Below, one piece after another: positions 25,976-34,707 of a stretch of DNA of 64,000 nucleotides. The stretch lies in assembly GCA_964501185.1 (NCBI GenBank), contig CAZCRT010000012.1:1-64000 (forward strand), given 5' to 3'. This DNA comes from BS150m-G50 sp964501185 [NCBI: uncultured Bacteroidia bacterium] (GTDB taxonomy: Bacteria; CAIWAD01; BS150m-G50). Each line of letters starts with the position of its first letter. Within the stretch, counting starts at the first letter, position 1. The notes under the pieces are model-generated. The model did no database searches, had not been told where the DNA came from, and saw only the letters and a program-made list of their open reading frames with translations. Made by a program: the position numbers and the translations under genes.

Positions 25976-28489
25976 ATGTTGCGCTCTTTAGTACTGATGT
26001 TGTCGCTTACGTCGGTGGCCCTGGGGGGTAATCTGCAAGCGTTGTTCCCGGTAACTGCGATTGATGATAACGGTGAAGCAAAAGCCTGGGTCTATTTTTA
26101 TGACAGGGGTCTGGAACCGGCGCAGCAACGGGCTCTGCTGATTGAACTTGAAGCGAATATGGATCCCCATTGCCTGGCCCGTCGCGCCAGGGTGATGGAC
26201 GCGCCCTATGCTCTGGAGCTGGATCTGCCGCTGAATGAAGATTATCTGCGCCAAGTTCTGGCGCAGGGGGCGACGCTCAGGCATCAGAGCCGCTGGTTGA
26301 ATGCGATTTCTGTGAAGGCAACCATACAGGTACTGGAGGAAGTAGAGGAGTTGGAATTTGTGCAGGCTGTTACACCGGTCGCAACCGGTCGTCGTCTGGA
26401 ACCGGAGCAATCGAGCGCACAGCAGCTCACTCCCGGAACTGCCGATAGCCGCCTGGATTACGGTAACAGTTACGCGCAACTTGAGCAGCTTGGTGTGATC
26501 ACCGCCCACGAGCAGGGGTTGAGCGGTGCGGGTGTGCGGGTAATGATGCTCGATACAGGCTACTACAAGGATCACGAAGCGATTCCCAATGACCAGATTC
26601 TGGCGGAATGGGATTTCATCAACAACGACGGCAACACCCAGAATGAGGGCAGTGACAATTCCAGCCAGCACAACCATGGCACGATGACACTGACCGCCCT
26701 CGGTGGCTCCTCCTCCGGTAATCACTACGGCCCGGCATACGGTGCTACTTTCCTGCTGGCGAAAACTGAGGATGTTACCAGTGAGACCCCTATCGAGGAG
26801 GATAACTATGTGGCAGCCCTGGAGTGGGGCGAGTTGCAGGGGGCGGATGTCGCTTCCGCTTCGCTCGGTTATCTCGACTGGTATGAATGGTCAGATATGG
26901 ACGGCCAGACAGCGGTAACTACTATTGGTGTAAACACTGCCATCTCTCTCGGTATGATCATTGCCAACGCTGCCGGTAATGAAAATGGCAGCGCCTGGAA
27001 CCATATCATCGCCCCGGCTGATGCTTTTGAAGTGATAACGGTAGGTGCAGTAGATTCCGGTGGAGGTATTGCCTCCTTCAGCTCTCATGGCCCGACTTAC
27101 GACGGTCGCACCAAACCGGAAGTTGTAGCGCGTGGAGTGAGCACCGCCTGCGCCGGCACCTCTTCACCCACATCATACACTACCGCAAGTGGCACCAGTC
27201 TTTCCACACCGCTGATCGGTGGCTGCATAGCCCTGTTACTGGAAGCCGCTCCCGGTGCGACACCACAGGAAATTCGCGACGCACTCATGCTCACTGCGGA
27301 TAACGCCAACACACCGGACAATATCTATGGCTGGGGATTGGTTAATGTTCCATTGGCGCTGGCAACCCTGGTTTCCTTTGAACTGGTCGGGGTTGATCTG
27401 CTCAGCGACAATGATGGGGATGGCGTTCTGGAACCAGGTGAAAGCGGAGAGCTGTCACTGCTGATCGAAAATGTAAGTGACGAGACCTTCGCTGTTGTCG
27501 AGGGTACACTGTCCACGACTTCCGAGTGGGTAGCAATCGAAACTGTAACGGCGGGCTATCCCGGATTTACACCGGGCGAGCAGCACAGTAATACCACTCC
27601 CTTTGTACTGTCTGTAGATGCGGAAGCACCACCGGTCTTCGACGCGGATCTCAGGCTCACACTGCAGGCTGACGGCAGCGAGCACCTTATGGATACCACG
27701 CTGGGGATAGGACAGCTGACGGAATACTACACCTGCGATGTCGAGCAGGGTGCCGGGGAATGGACTCACTCTCCCGCTGATGGCTGGTCCGACCAGTGGC
27801 ACATCAGCACAGAGGATAGCCAGAGCCCGACCCACAGTTGGAAATGCGGTGACAGCAGCACGGGTGAATACGCCGCACATCTCGACAGCAGGCTGACCAC
27901 AGAGCCGATTCAGCTTTTACCATACAGCACATTGACATTCACACACAGAATCAATGCTGAGGTTTCAGGCACCTATCCCGACTCCGCATATGACGGTGGT
28001 ATCGTAGAGATTTCAACAGATGGCATGAACTGGGCACAGCTCGCAGGTGACTACAACAAGAGCTTCCGCTGGGAATCAGGTGGGGGCAACCCGGCGACAC
28101 ACCCCTTCCAGGGTGGGGCCAGTTGTTTTTCGGGGTCCTTCGACTGGCAGGAATCAGCTTTTGATCTGGCCGCTCTGGCTGGCGAGACAGTACAATTCCG
28201 TTTTCGCTTCGGCTCTGACAATGGTGGAGGTGATGAAGGATGGTACATAGATGATTTCGCACTGGCCGGTTACGAACAATCACAACCGGGCGAACCGCTC
28301 GTTATTACCATCAACTACACAGATCCCTGGATTACCATAAGCTGGGAAATGGAACCGCAGGCGACAGGCTACCGCGTCTATCGTTGTGATACACCGTATG
28401 GAGATTATGAACTGGTACAGGAATTGCCAACCAGCAGTTACACCGTGAGTGAAGTGGGAACATACTTCTACCATGTGACCTGGTTCTAG
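25976..28489 (+). CDS. Secreted S8 peptidase of a divergent subfamily with the FYYVTWF C-terminal module
   Basis: An 837-residue secreted subtilisin-like protease. I start at ATG 25976 (MLRSLVLML) because GGAG lies 7 bases upstream; an ATG at 25964 would add MELR and overlap that Shine-Dalgarno. After a signal peptide and a different propeptide (LARRARVMDAPYALELDLPL), the S8 domain has D193 (MLDTGYY), H234 (HNHGTMTLTALGG), AAGNENG and S408 (ASGTSLSTPLIGG). This catalytic domain belongs to another S8 branch than the three upstream paralogues, yet it carries the same C-terminal module (DGDGVLEPGESGEL, GWSDQWHISTEDSQSP, FYHVTWF). No terminator separates it from the redoxin gene 53 bp downstream. 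Confidence 0.9.
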   Translation: MLRSLVLMLSLTSVALGGNLQALFPVTAIDDNGEAKAWVYFYDRGLEPAQQRALLIELEANMDPHCLARRARVMDAPYALELDLPLNEDYLRQVLAQGATLRHQSRWLNAISVKATIQVLEEVEELEFVQAVTPVATGRRLEPEQSSAQQLTPGTADSRLDYGNSYAQLEQLGVITAHEQGLSGAGVRVMMLDTGYYKDHEAIPNDQILAEWDFINNDGNTQNEGSDNSSQHNHGTMTLTALGGSSSGNHYGPAYGATFLLAKTEDVTSETPIEEDNYVAALEWGELQGADVASASLGYLDWYEWSDMDGQTAVTTIGVNTAISLGMIIANAAGNENGSAWNHIIAPADAFEVITVGAVDSGGGIASFSSHGPTYDGRTKPEVVARGVSTACAGTSSPTSYTTASGTSLSTPLIGGCIALLLEAAPGATPQEIRDALMLTADNANTPDNIYGWGLVNVPLALATLVSFELVGVDLLSDNDGDGVLEPGESGELSLLIENVSDETFAVVEGTLSTTSEWVAIETVTAGYPGFTPGEQHSNTTPFVLSVDAEAPPVFDADLRLTLQADGSEHLMDTTLGIGQLTEYYTCDVEQGAGEWTHSPADGWSDQWHISTEDSQSPTHSWKCGDSSTGEYAAHLDSRLTTEPIQLLPYSTLTFTHRINAEVSGTYPDSAYDGGIVEISTDGMNWAQLAGDYNKSFRWESGGGNPATHPFQGGASCFSGSFDWQESAFDLAALAGETVQFRFRFGSDNGGGDEGWYIDDFALAGYEQSQPGEPLVITINYTDPWITISWEMEPQATGYRVYRCDTPYGDYELVQELPTSSYTVSEVGTYFYHVTWF

Positions 28490-28542
28490 AGAGGGTTATG
28501 CAGATAAATCGACAACGCTGAATAGCCGACACAGGAGAAGCC

Positions 28543-30165
28543 ATGGACCGCATATTGATTTCTGTTATGCTGATTCTGAGCGTAACACTGACGCTACAGG
28601 CTGAATATGCCATAGGTGAGACACCCCCGGATTTCACCTGCAGTGATACTTACAGCAACAGCTGGAACCTCTATGAGCAGCGGGGGAAAGTGGTACTGCT
28701 TAATTTCGGTGCGACCTGGTGAGGCGCCTGCGTTGAGGAGTTTCCTCATCTGCAGACCGAGTTTTACCTGAGTTATCCCCAGAATCATTTTTCCCTGGTT
28801 CATATCGACGTTGACAATTCACCCCCCGAAGATCTCAATACATTCTGGGGTGCTTATGAACACGATTTCCCGATACTGACAGGTTGCGGAAATCTGTACA
28901 GCGGTTGGGGAACCGGGTATATTCCACACACCACACTGGTGGATACTTATGGCGTGGTACAGGGCAACTGGGTCGGCTGGAGTGGAGCCACCGCCGCTGA
29001 AATCCATCTGGCTATCCAACAGCATATCAATCCCTCCCCGCTGCTGCTAACAGATATTGTACTCCTCAGTGAGACAGATGGAGATGGCGTGCTCGAACCG
29101 GGGGAGGCGGGTGAACTCGAGCTGACACTCCAGAACACCACTCATCATGCCTACAGCATAGTATCCGCGCAATTGACGGTAGATTCTCCCTGGGTGACAA
29201 TCGAAACTGCCACGGCGGAATACCCGGCTTTTGCGCCGCTTGAGCAGCATGGCAACCTGACTCCATTTCTCCTCACGATCAATGCTGATGCACCGCCGCT
29301 TTTTGATACCGGTCTCGTGCTGGAGTTACTCGTGGATGGTGAAGAGCACTCTGTCAGTGCAGTTCTATCGGTTGGACAATTGATAGAGTATTACAGGATG
29401 GATGTTGAGGAGGGAACAGATACCTGGACGCACGGAGGAATTGAAGACTGGGGTGACCAGTGGCATATAAGCACGGAAGACAGTCAGAGCCCTGTTCACA
29501 GTTGGAAATGTGGCGCTACTGCTGTGGGTGACTATGCAAACCATCTCGACAGCCGCCTGGTAACAGAAACGATACAGTTACTCCCTTACAGTCGTCTATC
29601 GTTCAGACACAGGATTGACAGTGAGCTTTCCGGTGCCTTTCCCGATTCGGCCTACGATGGTGCTATCGTAGAGTTGTCAGCAGACGGTGTCAACTGGGAG
29701 CAGCTGACATCCGCCCTGAGTGGTGGCTACAACAGGTTCTTTCGTTGGGAGTCCGGTGGAGGTAGTCCAGCTTCACATCCGTTTCAGGGTGGTATGGCCT
29801 GCTGGTCCGGCAGCTTTGACTGGCTGGAGACGGTTTTCGATCTGACAGCCTACGGGGAAGCTGCAGTGCAATTCCGTTTACGCTTCGGTTCTGACAATGG
29901 TGGGGGTGACGAAGGATGGTATATTGATGATTTCATTCTGACCGGTTATGAACAACCGCAACCAGGTGAGCCGCTGTTTATCTCTATCAGCTACACAAAC
30001 CCCTGGGTTACTATAAACTGGGAAACGGAACCGCAGGCGACAGGCTATCGCGTCTATCGTTGTGATACACCGTATGGAGATTTCGAAATGGTGCAGGAGG
30101 GAACAACCAATAGCTATATAACGGACGGCATTGGAGAATTTTTCTACTATGTGACCTGGTTTTAG
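28543..30165 (+). CDS. Predicted secreted selenoprotein: TlpA/thioredoxin-like domain with Sec (UGA) fused to FYYVTWF module
   Basis: One continuous frame of 540 residues if the TGA at 28720-28722 (codon 60) is read as selenocysteine. Signal peptide MDRILISVMLILSVTLTLQA; then a TlpA-like redoxin: GETPPDFTC, VVLLNFGATW-Sec-GAC, VEEFPHLQTEF, LVHIDVDNS and the cis-Pro loop GYIPHTTLVD. The TGA stands at the first Cys of WCxxC; the resolving Cys63 is kept. From about residue 165 comes the Ig-like, MAM-like and fibronectin-III-like module shared with the S8 peptidases, ending FYYVTWF. ATG 28543 follows CAGGAG. A SECIS-like hairpin starts 5 nt after the TGA. Alternatives are a nonsense mutation of TGC/TGT or a sequencing error; the intact domain on both sides argues against decay. 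Likely an extracytoplasmic thiol-disulfide oxidoreductase. Confidence 0.8.
28728..28755 (+). promoter_or_regulatory. Candidate bacterial SECIS element
   Basis: CTGCG (28728-28732) pairs with TGCAG (28751-28755, one G-U), then an internal loop (T / TC), then TGAGGA (28734-28739) pairs with TCCTCA (28743-28748) around a 3-nt loop GTT. The loop G lies 18 nt after the TGA. Known bacterial SECIS hairpins sit just downstream of UGA with a G near the start of a small apical loop and often GU, as in E. coli fdhF. The fit is by eye. Confidence 0.65.
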
Positions 30166-30258
30166 ACAAGGAGTCAGGTCAACGACACTACAACGTTTTG
30201 CGCTGCCTGTAGGTTCAATCGCCTTTTGCAGAACGATAGTGATGCGAAAGAGACAGAA
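30166..30258 (+). repeat. 93-bp 3'-flank repeat with stem-loop, copy 2
   Basis: It starts directly after the selenoprotein stop and is the partner of 22895-22987 (88 of 93 identical, no gaps). The stem CGTTTTGC (30194-30201) with GCAGAACG (30228-30235) and the outer CACT/AGTG pair are unchanged. Confidence 0.75.
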
Positions 30259-30424
30259 GGGGCGTGGTTCGCCCGCCTGGTCGGTTCATGGATGCACAAA
30301 CAGCGGGTAAGTTCTCTTTTAGTTAGGTGCAATAAACCCCTGTAATCGGGTTTCTAAATTCTGACGCCTGTATTCTATTTTTTGAATGCTGTCTTCTGTA
30401 TTCTGCATTCTGTATTCTATCTCA
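30259..30424 (+). repeat. Intergenic repeat element A (CTGTATTCTG type)
   Basis: This spacer carries a segment with CGCCCGCC, CGGTT, GGATGCA, then TAGGTGCA (30324-30331), and ends in a low-complexity run of TATTCTG/CATTCTG units at 30384-30418. The same order of landmarks occurs in element B between gdhA and the next gene. It abuts the Mo hydroxylase start codon, so it may supply the leader of that operon. Confidence 0.55.
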
Positions 30425-32629
30425 ATGACGAAGTACAAACAGGTTGGCAAAAATCGCATTCGTGTAGATGCCCGCGAAAAAATCAATGGCACTGCCCGGT
30501 ACCTGTCTGACTATGACTGCGAAGGCTGTCTGCAGGGTTACACAGTCAGGTCAGAACGGGCTCACGCCCGTATCAATCACATTGATTTCGACACCGCTTT
30601 TGATTGGTCACAGGTGACAGTAGTACAGGCAGCTGACATCCCCGGTCGCAACATCAATCCTGTAATTATAGAAGATCAACCATTTCTGGCCGATCAGGTA
30701 GTCCGGTTTCATGGAGAGCCGATTCTGCTGCTGGCCGCCTCAAGCCTGGAGTTGTGCCGTGAAGCGGCGGCCTGTATCACAATCAGTTATCAGGATTTAC
30801 CCGCCTGTTTTACTATTGAAGAATCGCTGGCAACCAATACCCCCTTCTTCGGTGAAGACAACACCTTCAAAGAGCTGAAAATCAACAAAGGTGACGCGGA
30901 AGCAGTTTTCCGGGAAGATGATCATCACTACACAGAGGGAGAATACCATACCGGCGCCCAGGAACAGCTCTATCTGGAACCACAGGCGGTGCTGGCGGAA
31001 TATAACCCCGGGAGTGGCCTGCTCATTACCGGAAGCCTGCAGTGCCCCTTCTATGTTCATGGTTCTCTGCAGAGTGCTTTCCCGGAGCTGGCTGACCGCA
31101 TCGAAGTGCGTCAATCAACAACTGGCGGTGCTTTCGGGGGTAAAGAGGATTTTCCCTCACTGATCGCAACCCACGCAGCGCTGTTGTCGTACAAGTCCGG
31201 ACAACCGGTTCGCATCCTGTATGACCGCGGGGAGGATTTTCGCTATACAACAAAACGGCATCCATCCCGCTCACGTATCCGGTCGGCGGTTGATGCTGAA
31301 GGGAACATCCTGGCTCTCGACATAGAGCTGTTGCTTGATGCAGGTGCTTACGCCACACTGAGTCAGGTGGTGCTGGCCAGAGGTGTGCTGCATGCAGCCG
31401 GGGCGTATCACGTGCCAAATGTGCGGATTAATGGAAGGGCGCTGGCAACCAATCTCCCCCCCAGTGGAGCCTTTCGTGGTTTTGGTGCACCACAGGCGAT
31501 ATTTGCTATCGAGAGTCACCTGGAGCAGATAGCGGTTGAGCTGAAAATGGACCCGGTTGATTTCCGGCGACGTAACCTGCTGCGGGAAGGCGATACATTT
31601 TCCACCGGGCAGTTGGTGAAGAGCGATGCCTGTGAACAGGTGTTCGAAAAGGCTGTCAAGAGCACAAATTGGGAAGCGATCACCAGGGAAAACCGGGAAT
31701 TCAACGACACACATTCAGAACGGCGCCGTGGCAGCGGATTAGCATTGTTCTACCACGGGGCCGGATTCACCGGCAGCGGTGAAAGCGTGATACAGGGACG
31801 GGCAATGCTTCAGGGAAATGAGGATGGTTCTGTCTCCATACGGGTAACCTCAACCGAGATGGGGCAGGGTGCGGCGACAGTACTACCGCAGATTGTCGCT
31901 GAAGTGCTGCAGGTATCCAGCGACCTTGTACATTTTGAAACACCGACCACAAAACACCCGGACAGTGGCCCCACGGTTGCCTCCCGGACGACCATGATTG
32001 TGGGCAGGCTGGTTGAAAAAGCAGCACGGGAAATCAAAACGCAACTACCGGCTTACCGGGACGAAGATGAGTTTCGCACTCTGGTTACCAGCGCAGTTAC
32101 AGGGACGGGGCTGGAAGCCGTCAGCAGTTATGAACCACCACCCGGTCTGGTGTGGGACGATGATAACTATCGCGGTGACGCCTATCCCGACTACTCCTGG
32201 GGCTGTTACGTGGCACAGGTAGAAGTAAACCTGATCGACTATTCGATCCAGGTGCGGAAGTTTACCGCTGTACAGGATATCGGTACCGTAATCAATCCGC
32301 GACTGGCGGCGGGGCAGGTTGAGGGTGGTGTGCTGCAGGGGGTTGGTTTCACGCTTTTTGAAAAAGTTCATTATGAGAATGGTAAGGTGCAGAACGCCGG
32401 CTTTACAGATTATATCATACCGACCATGGCCGATCTGCCGGAGCTGCAGGTTGAATTCATCGAGTACCCGTCCGGCCAGGGTGGCTTCGGAGCCAAAGGA
32501 GTTGGTGAATTACCACTGGATGGTGCGGGGCCGGCTATTGTTGCAGCATTGCGCAACGCGCTTGATTTGAAGGTGACACAAATACCGGTTCTACCGGAAC
32601 AGTTGATGGAGCTGTTGTGCAAACAGTGA
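30425..32629 (+). CDS. Xanthine dehydrogenase-family molybdenum hydroxylase, molybdopterin-binding subunit
   Basis: A 734-residue large subunit of a molybdenum hydroxylase, a family that oxidises purines, aldehydes or N-heterocycles with water as oxygen source. Motifs: N-terminal RVDAREKINGTARYLSDY, the Mo-cofactor loop GGAFGGKE (from residue 234), FRGFGAPQ with the Arg also seen in xanthine dehydrogenases, and the catalytic Glu E695 in KGVGELPLDGAGPA. I start at ATG 30425 (MTKYKQVG); an earlier in-frame start would translate the upstream repeat. No strong Shine-Dalgarno is visible. It heads an operon with the [2Fe-2S] subunit, the FAD subunit, xdhC and mocA. The exact substrate cannot be told from sequence. 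Confidence 0.92.
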   Translation: MTKYKQVGKNRIRVDAREKINGTARYLSDYDCEGCLQGYTVRSERAHARINHIDFDTAFDWSQVTVVQAADIPGRNINPVIIEDQPFLADQVVRFHGEPILLLAASSLELCREAAACITISYQDLPACFTIEESLATNTPFFGEDNTFKELKINKGDAEAVFREDDHHYTEGEYHTGAQEQLYLEPQAVLAEYNPGSGLLITGSLQCPFYVHGSLQSAFPELADRIEVRQSTTGGAFGGKEDFPSLIATHAALLSYKSGQPVRILYDRGEDFRYTTKRHPSRSRIRSAVDAEGNILALDIELLLDAGAYATLSQVVLARGVLHAAGAYHVPNVRINGRALATNLPPSGAFRGFGAPQAIFAIESHLEQIAVELKMDPVDFRRRNLLREGDTFSTGQLVKSDACEQVFEKAVKSTNWEAITRENREFNDTHSERRRGSGLALFYHGAGFTGSGESVIQGRAMLQGNEDGSVSIRVTSTEMGQGAATVLPQIVAEVLQVSSDLVHFETPTTKHPDSGPTVASRTTMIVGRLVEKAAREIKTQLPAYRDEDEFRTLVTSAVTGTGLEAVSSYEPPPGLVWDDDNYRGDAYPDYSWGCYVAQVEVNLIDYSIQVRKFTAVQDIGTVINPRLAAGQVEGGVLQGVGFTLFEKVHYENGKVQNAGFTDYIIPTMADLPELQVEFIEYPSGQGGFGAKGVGELPLDGAGPAIVAALRNALDLKVTQIPVLPEQLMELLCKQ

Positions 32630-33108
32630 GATTCAAAGCAAATGGCCATGGATACTCCTTAACAGTTGAGCCGCTGAAGCGGCTGCTGGACGTGCTGCGT
32701 GAGGACCTGCGTCTGACGAGCGTCAAGGAGAGTTGCGGAGAAGGGGAATGTGGCAGCTGTACAGTACTGGTGGATGGTGAACCGGTCCTCGCCTGTCTGA
32801 TGCCTGTGATTCAAATCGATGGAAAAGAAGTTACAACTGTCGAAGGCCTGCAGGATGATACCCTCTACCATGAACTGGAGCTGGCGCTGAGTGAAGCCGG
32901 AGCGGTTCAATGCGGTTTCTGCACGCCGGGGATTATCATGAACAGCTGGTCCTGGCTTACGGGAGGGGGATCAGCTGAGCCGGACCGGATCAGAATAGCG
33001 CTGGCAGGAAACCTCTGCCGCTGTACCGGTTATCAGAAAATCCTGGATGGAGTACTGCTTGCCACACAGAGGGTAAATGAGCGCGGATTTTCTGGAGGGC
33101 AGTCATGA
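32617..33108 (+). CDS. Xanthine dehydrogenase-family [2Fe-2S] subunit
   Basis: A 163-residue small subunit with two [2Fe-2S] clusters. The N-terminal plant-ferredoxin-like domain has CGEGECGSC followed by a Cys in VLAC; the C-terminal helical domain has CGFCTPGIIM and CRCTGYQ. It passes electrons from the Mo site to FAD. Two GTG starts are possible: 32617, with GGAG 5 bases upstream, and 32626, which overlaps the previous stop as GTGA. I list the first. Either way translation is coupled to the large subunit. Confidence 0.93.
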   Translation: MQTVRFKANGHGYSLTVEPLKRLLDVLREDLRLTSVKESCGEGECGSCTVLVDGEPVLACLMPVIQIDGKEVTTVEGLQDDTLYHELELALSEAGAVQCGFCTPGIIMNSWSWLTGGGSAEPDRIRIALAGNLCRCTGYQKILDGVLLATQRVNERGFSGGQS

Positions 33109-33962
33109 GTGCCCTGCAAGTGCTCTCACCCGTTACTCAGGATGAGTTGGATCAAATGCTGGCGGAGTATCCCGGTACCCCGTTACTGGCCGGCGCTACT
33201 GACCTGATGCCACTCCTCCGACATGGACTGTTGCAACCAGAGAGAATAATAAACCTGCAGAAGCTGCGATCTGAATTGGATTCAATCGCGGAGCAGGGAA
33301 GAGAACTGGTTATAGGTTCCATGACCAGCATGTCATCTCTGGCGGCCAGCTCCCTCCTGAGGGAGCGATTCGCACTGCTGGCGGAAGCTGCCGGTAACAT
33401 CGGGGCCCGACAGATTCAGCAGATGGCAACTCTGGGGGGTAATATAGCCAACGCTTCCCCTTCTGCCGATAGTGTTCCACCTCTGTTAGTCTACGAGGCG
33501 GTTCTGGTTCTGCAATCAGCTGCCGGAACGCGGGAGCTGCCTTTGTGTGATTTCTATCTCGATTACAAGAAGATGAAATTGGCCCCAACGGAATGGATTC
33601 AGGCCGTCAGGATACCGGAGCCGCCTGCTGCTCTCACCTTTTACCGGAAAACCGGGGCGCGCCGGGCACAGGCGATTGCCAAATTATCCCTGGCAGCTCT
33701 GATCGGACAACCTGAGAGTAAGCTGTTCAGGGTAGCCGCCGGAGCCATGTCTCCTTATCCTGAACGACTGACTGCAGTAGAGGATTATGTAAAGCAATGC
33801 AGGAGCAAAGGGAAGACTCTTCGTGAAGTGGAGATAAGAAAGAAGCTGGAAAAAGATCTGAAACCGATTGACGACATTCGCTCAACAGCCGGCTATCGCC
33901 TGCAGGTGGCCGGCAACACTCTCTGCGGCATAATAAAGGAGGCGGGACTTGAACTGGATTGA
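33105..33962 (+). CDS. Xanthine dehydrogenase-family FAD-binding subunit
   Basis: A 285-residue FAD subunit of the CoxM/XdhB type that hands electrons from the [2Fe-2S] clusters to NAD+ or another acceptor. FAD-binding marks are LAGATDLMPLLRHG near the N-terminus and ATLGGNIANASPSADSVPPL, followed by the CODH-flavoprotein C-terminal domain (FYRKTGARRAQAIAKLSLAA). The start ATG overlaps the preceding stop as ATGA, so the subunits are translationally coupled. I do not see the extra cluster-binding loop of 4-hydroxybenzoyl-CoA reductase, but this is judged by eye. Confidence 0.92.
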   Translation: MSALQVLSPVTQDELDQMLAEYPGTPLLAGATDLMPLLRHGLLQPERIINLQKLRSELDSIAEQGRELVIGSMTSMSSLAASSLLRERFALLAEAAGNIGARQIQQMATLGGNIANASPSADSVPPLLVYEAVLVLQSAAGTRELPLCDFYLDYKKMKLAPTEWIQAVRIPEPPAALTFYRKTGARRAQAIAKLSLAALIGQPESKLFRVAAGAMSPYPERLTAVEDYVKQCRSKGKTLREVEIRKKLEKDLKPIDDIRSTAGYRLQVAGNTLCGIIKEAGLELD

Positions 33963-34704
33963 AGAAAGCAGACGGTTGCAGGCGGCGGGAAAGCCCTTTG
34001 CAATTGCTACGATCGTCGCTGTGGCGGGCTCCACCTCGCGGGATGCTGCTGTACACATGCTGGTAGAGCCTGATGGCACAATCCACGGTACGATCGGGGG
34101 CGGTGCGGTTGAGGATGATGTAATACAACAGTGTGTTCAAGCCATACAGGAAGGGACTCCCCGCCTGCAGGAGTTTATCAATGACGGTGAAGATGGCCGC
34201 CCGATGTGCGGTGGCAGGATGCAATTGTTTATTGAGCCGTTTGGTGCCGTCCACAATCTTTATATTTTCGGTGGCGGCCATGTGGGAGCTGCACTGGCCC
34301 GGGTTATGGCACCCACCTCATTCAATGTTACCGTTATTGACGAGCGGGAAGACTATCCCCGGGAGCAGCTCCCCGGTGTGAGTGTAATACATGCTGATTT
34401 TGACAGTATGCCTGCTCAACTGATCTTTAACCCGCTCACGTCTCACATTGTTGTGCTCACCTATGGCCATGAACAGGACCTGAAGGTAGTCCGCAACTGC
34501 CTGCAGAAGCCCTGGCGCTACCTTGGCATGATTGCCAGCCGGGCAAAGGCCAAAAAGATAAGAGAGACTCTTCTGCGGGAGGGTGCAGACCCGGAGCTGC
34601 TCAAACGACTGGTGTCTCCAATCGGGCTGTCCGGGGTGGGCAGCAAAGACCCGGCGGAGATCGCGGTAAGTATTGCGGCGCAACTGTTGCAGCAGAGCGA
34701 GTAG
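33949..34704 (+). CDS. xdhC: XdhC/CoxI family molybdenum cofactor insertion chaperone
   Basis: A 251-residue accessory protein that binds Moco, promotes its sulfuration and inserts it into the large subunit. The N-terminal XdhC-CoxI domain contains AVAGSTSRDAAVHML and MCGGRMQLFIEPF; the C-terminal Rossmann domain contains FGGGHVGAALARV and the family signature LGMIASRAKAKKIRE, then SPIGLSGVGSKDPAEIAVSI. The start is TTG at 33949, inside the end of the FAD-subunit gene, but it has a strong AAGGAGG 7 bases upstream, so I trust it. The 14-bp overlap indicates tight coupling. Confidence 0.92.
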   Translation: MNWIEESRRLQAAGKPFAIATIVAVAGSTSRDAAVHMLVEPDGTIHGTIGGGAVEDDVIQQCVQAIQEGTPRLQEFINDGEDGRPMCGGRMQLFIEPFGAVHNLYIFGGGHVGAALARVMAPTSFNVTVIDEREDYPREQLPGVSVIHADFDSMPAQLIFNPLTSHIVVLTYGHEQDLKVVRNCLQKPWRYLGMIASRAKAKKIRETLLREGADPELLKRLVSPIGLSGVGSKDPAEIAVSIAAQLLQQSE

Positions 34705-34707
34705 GAA

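Noticed and set aside
28720-28722. Reading the TGA as an ordinary nonsense mutation that makes the redoxin gene a pseudogene
   Set aside because: No other frame damage occurs in 1.6 kb, the TGA sits exactly on a redox Cys position, and a SECIS-like hairpin follows. It remains the main alternative and is listed as such.
28939-30165. A separate gene starting at GTG 28939
   Set aside because: It has no Shine-Dalgarno or signal peptide and starts in the middle of the redoxin fold, while the upstream start at 28543 has both.
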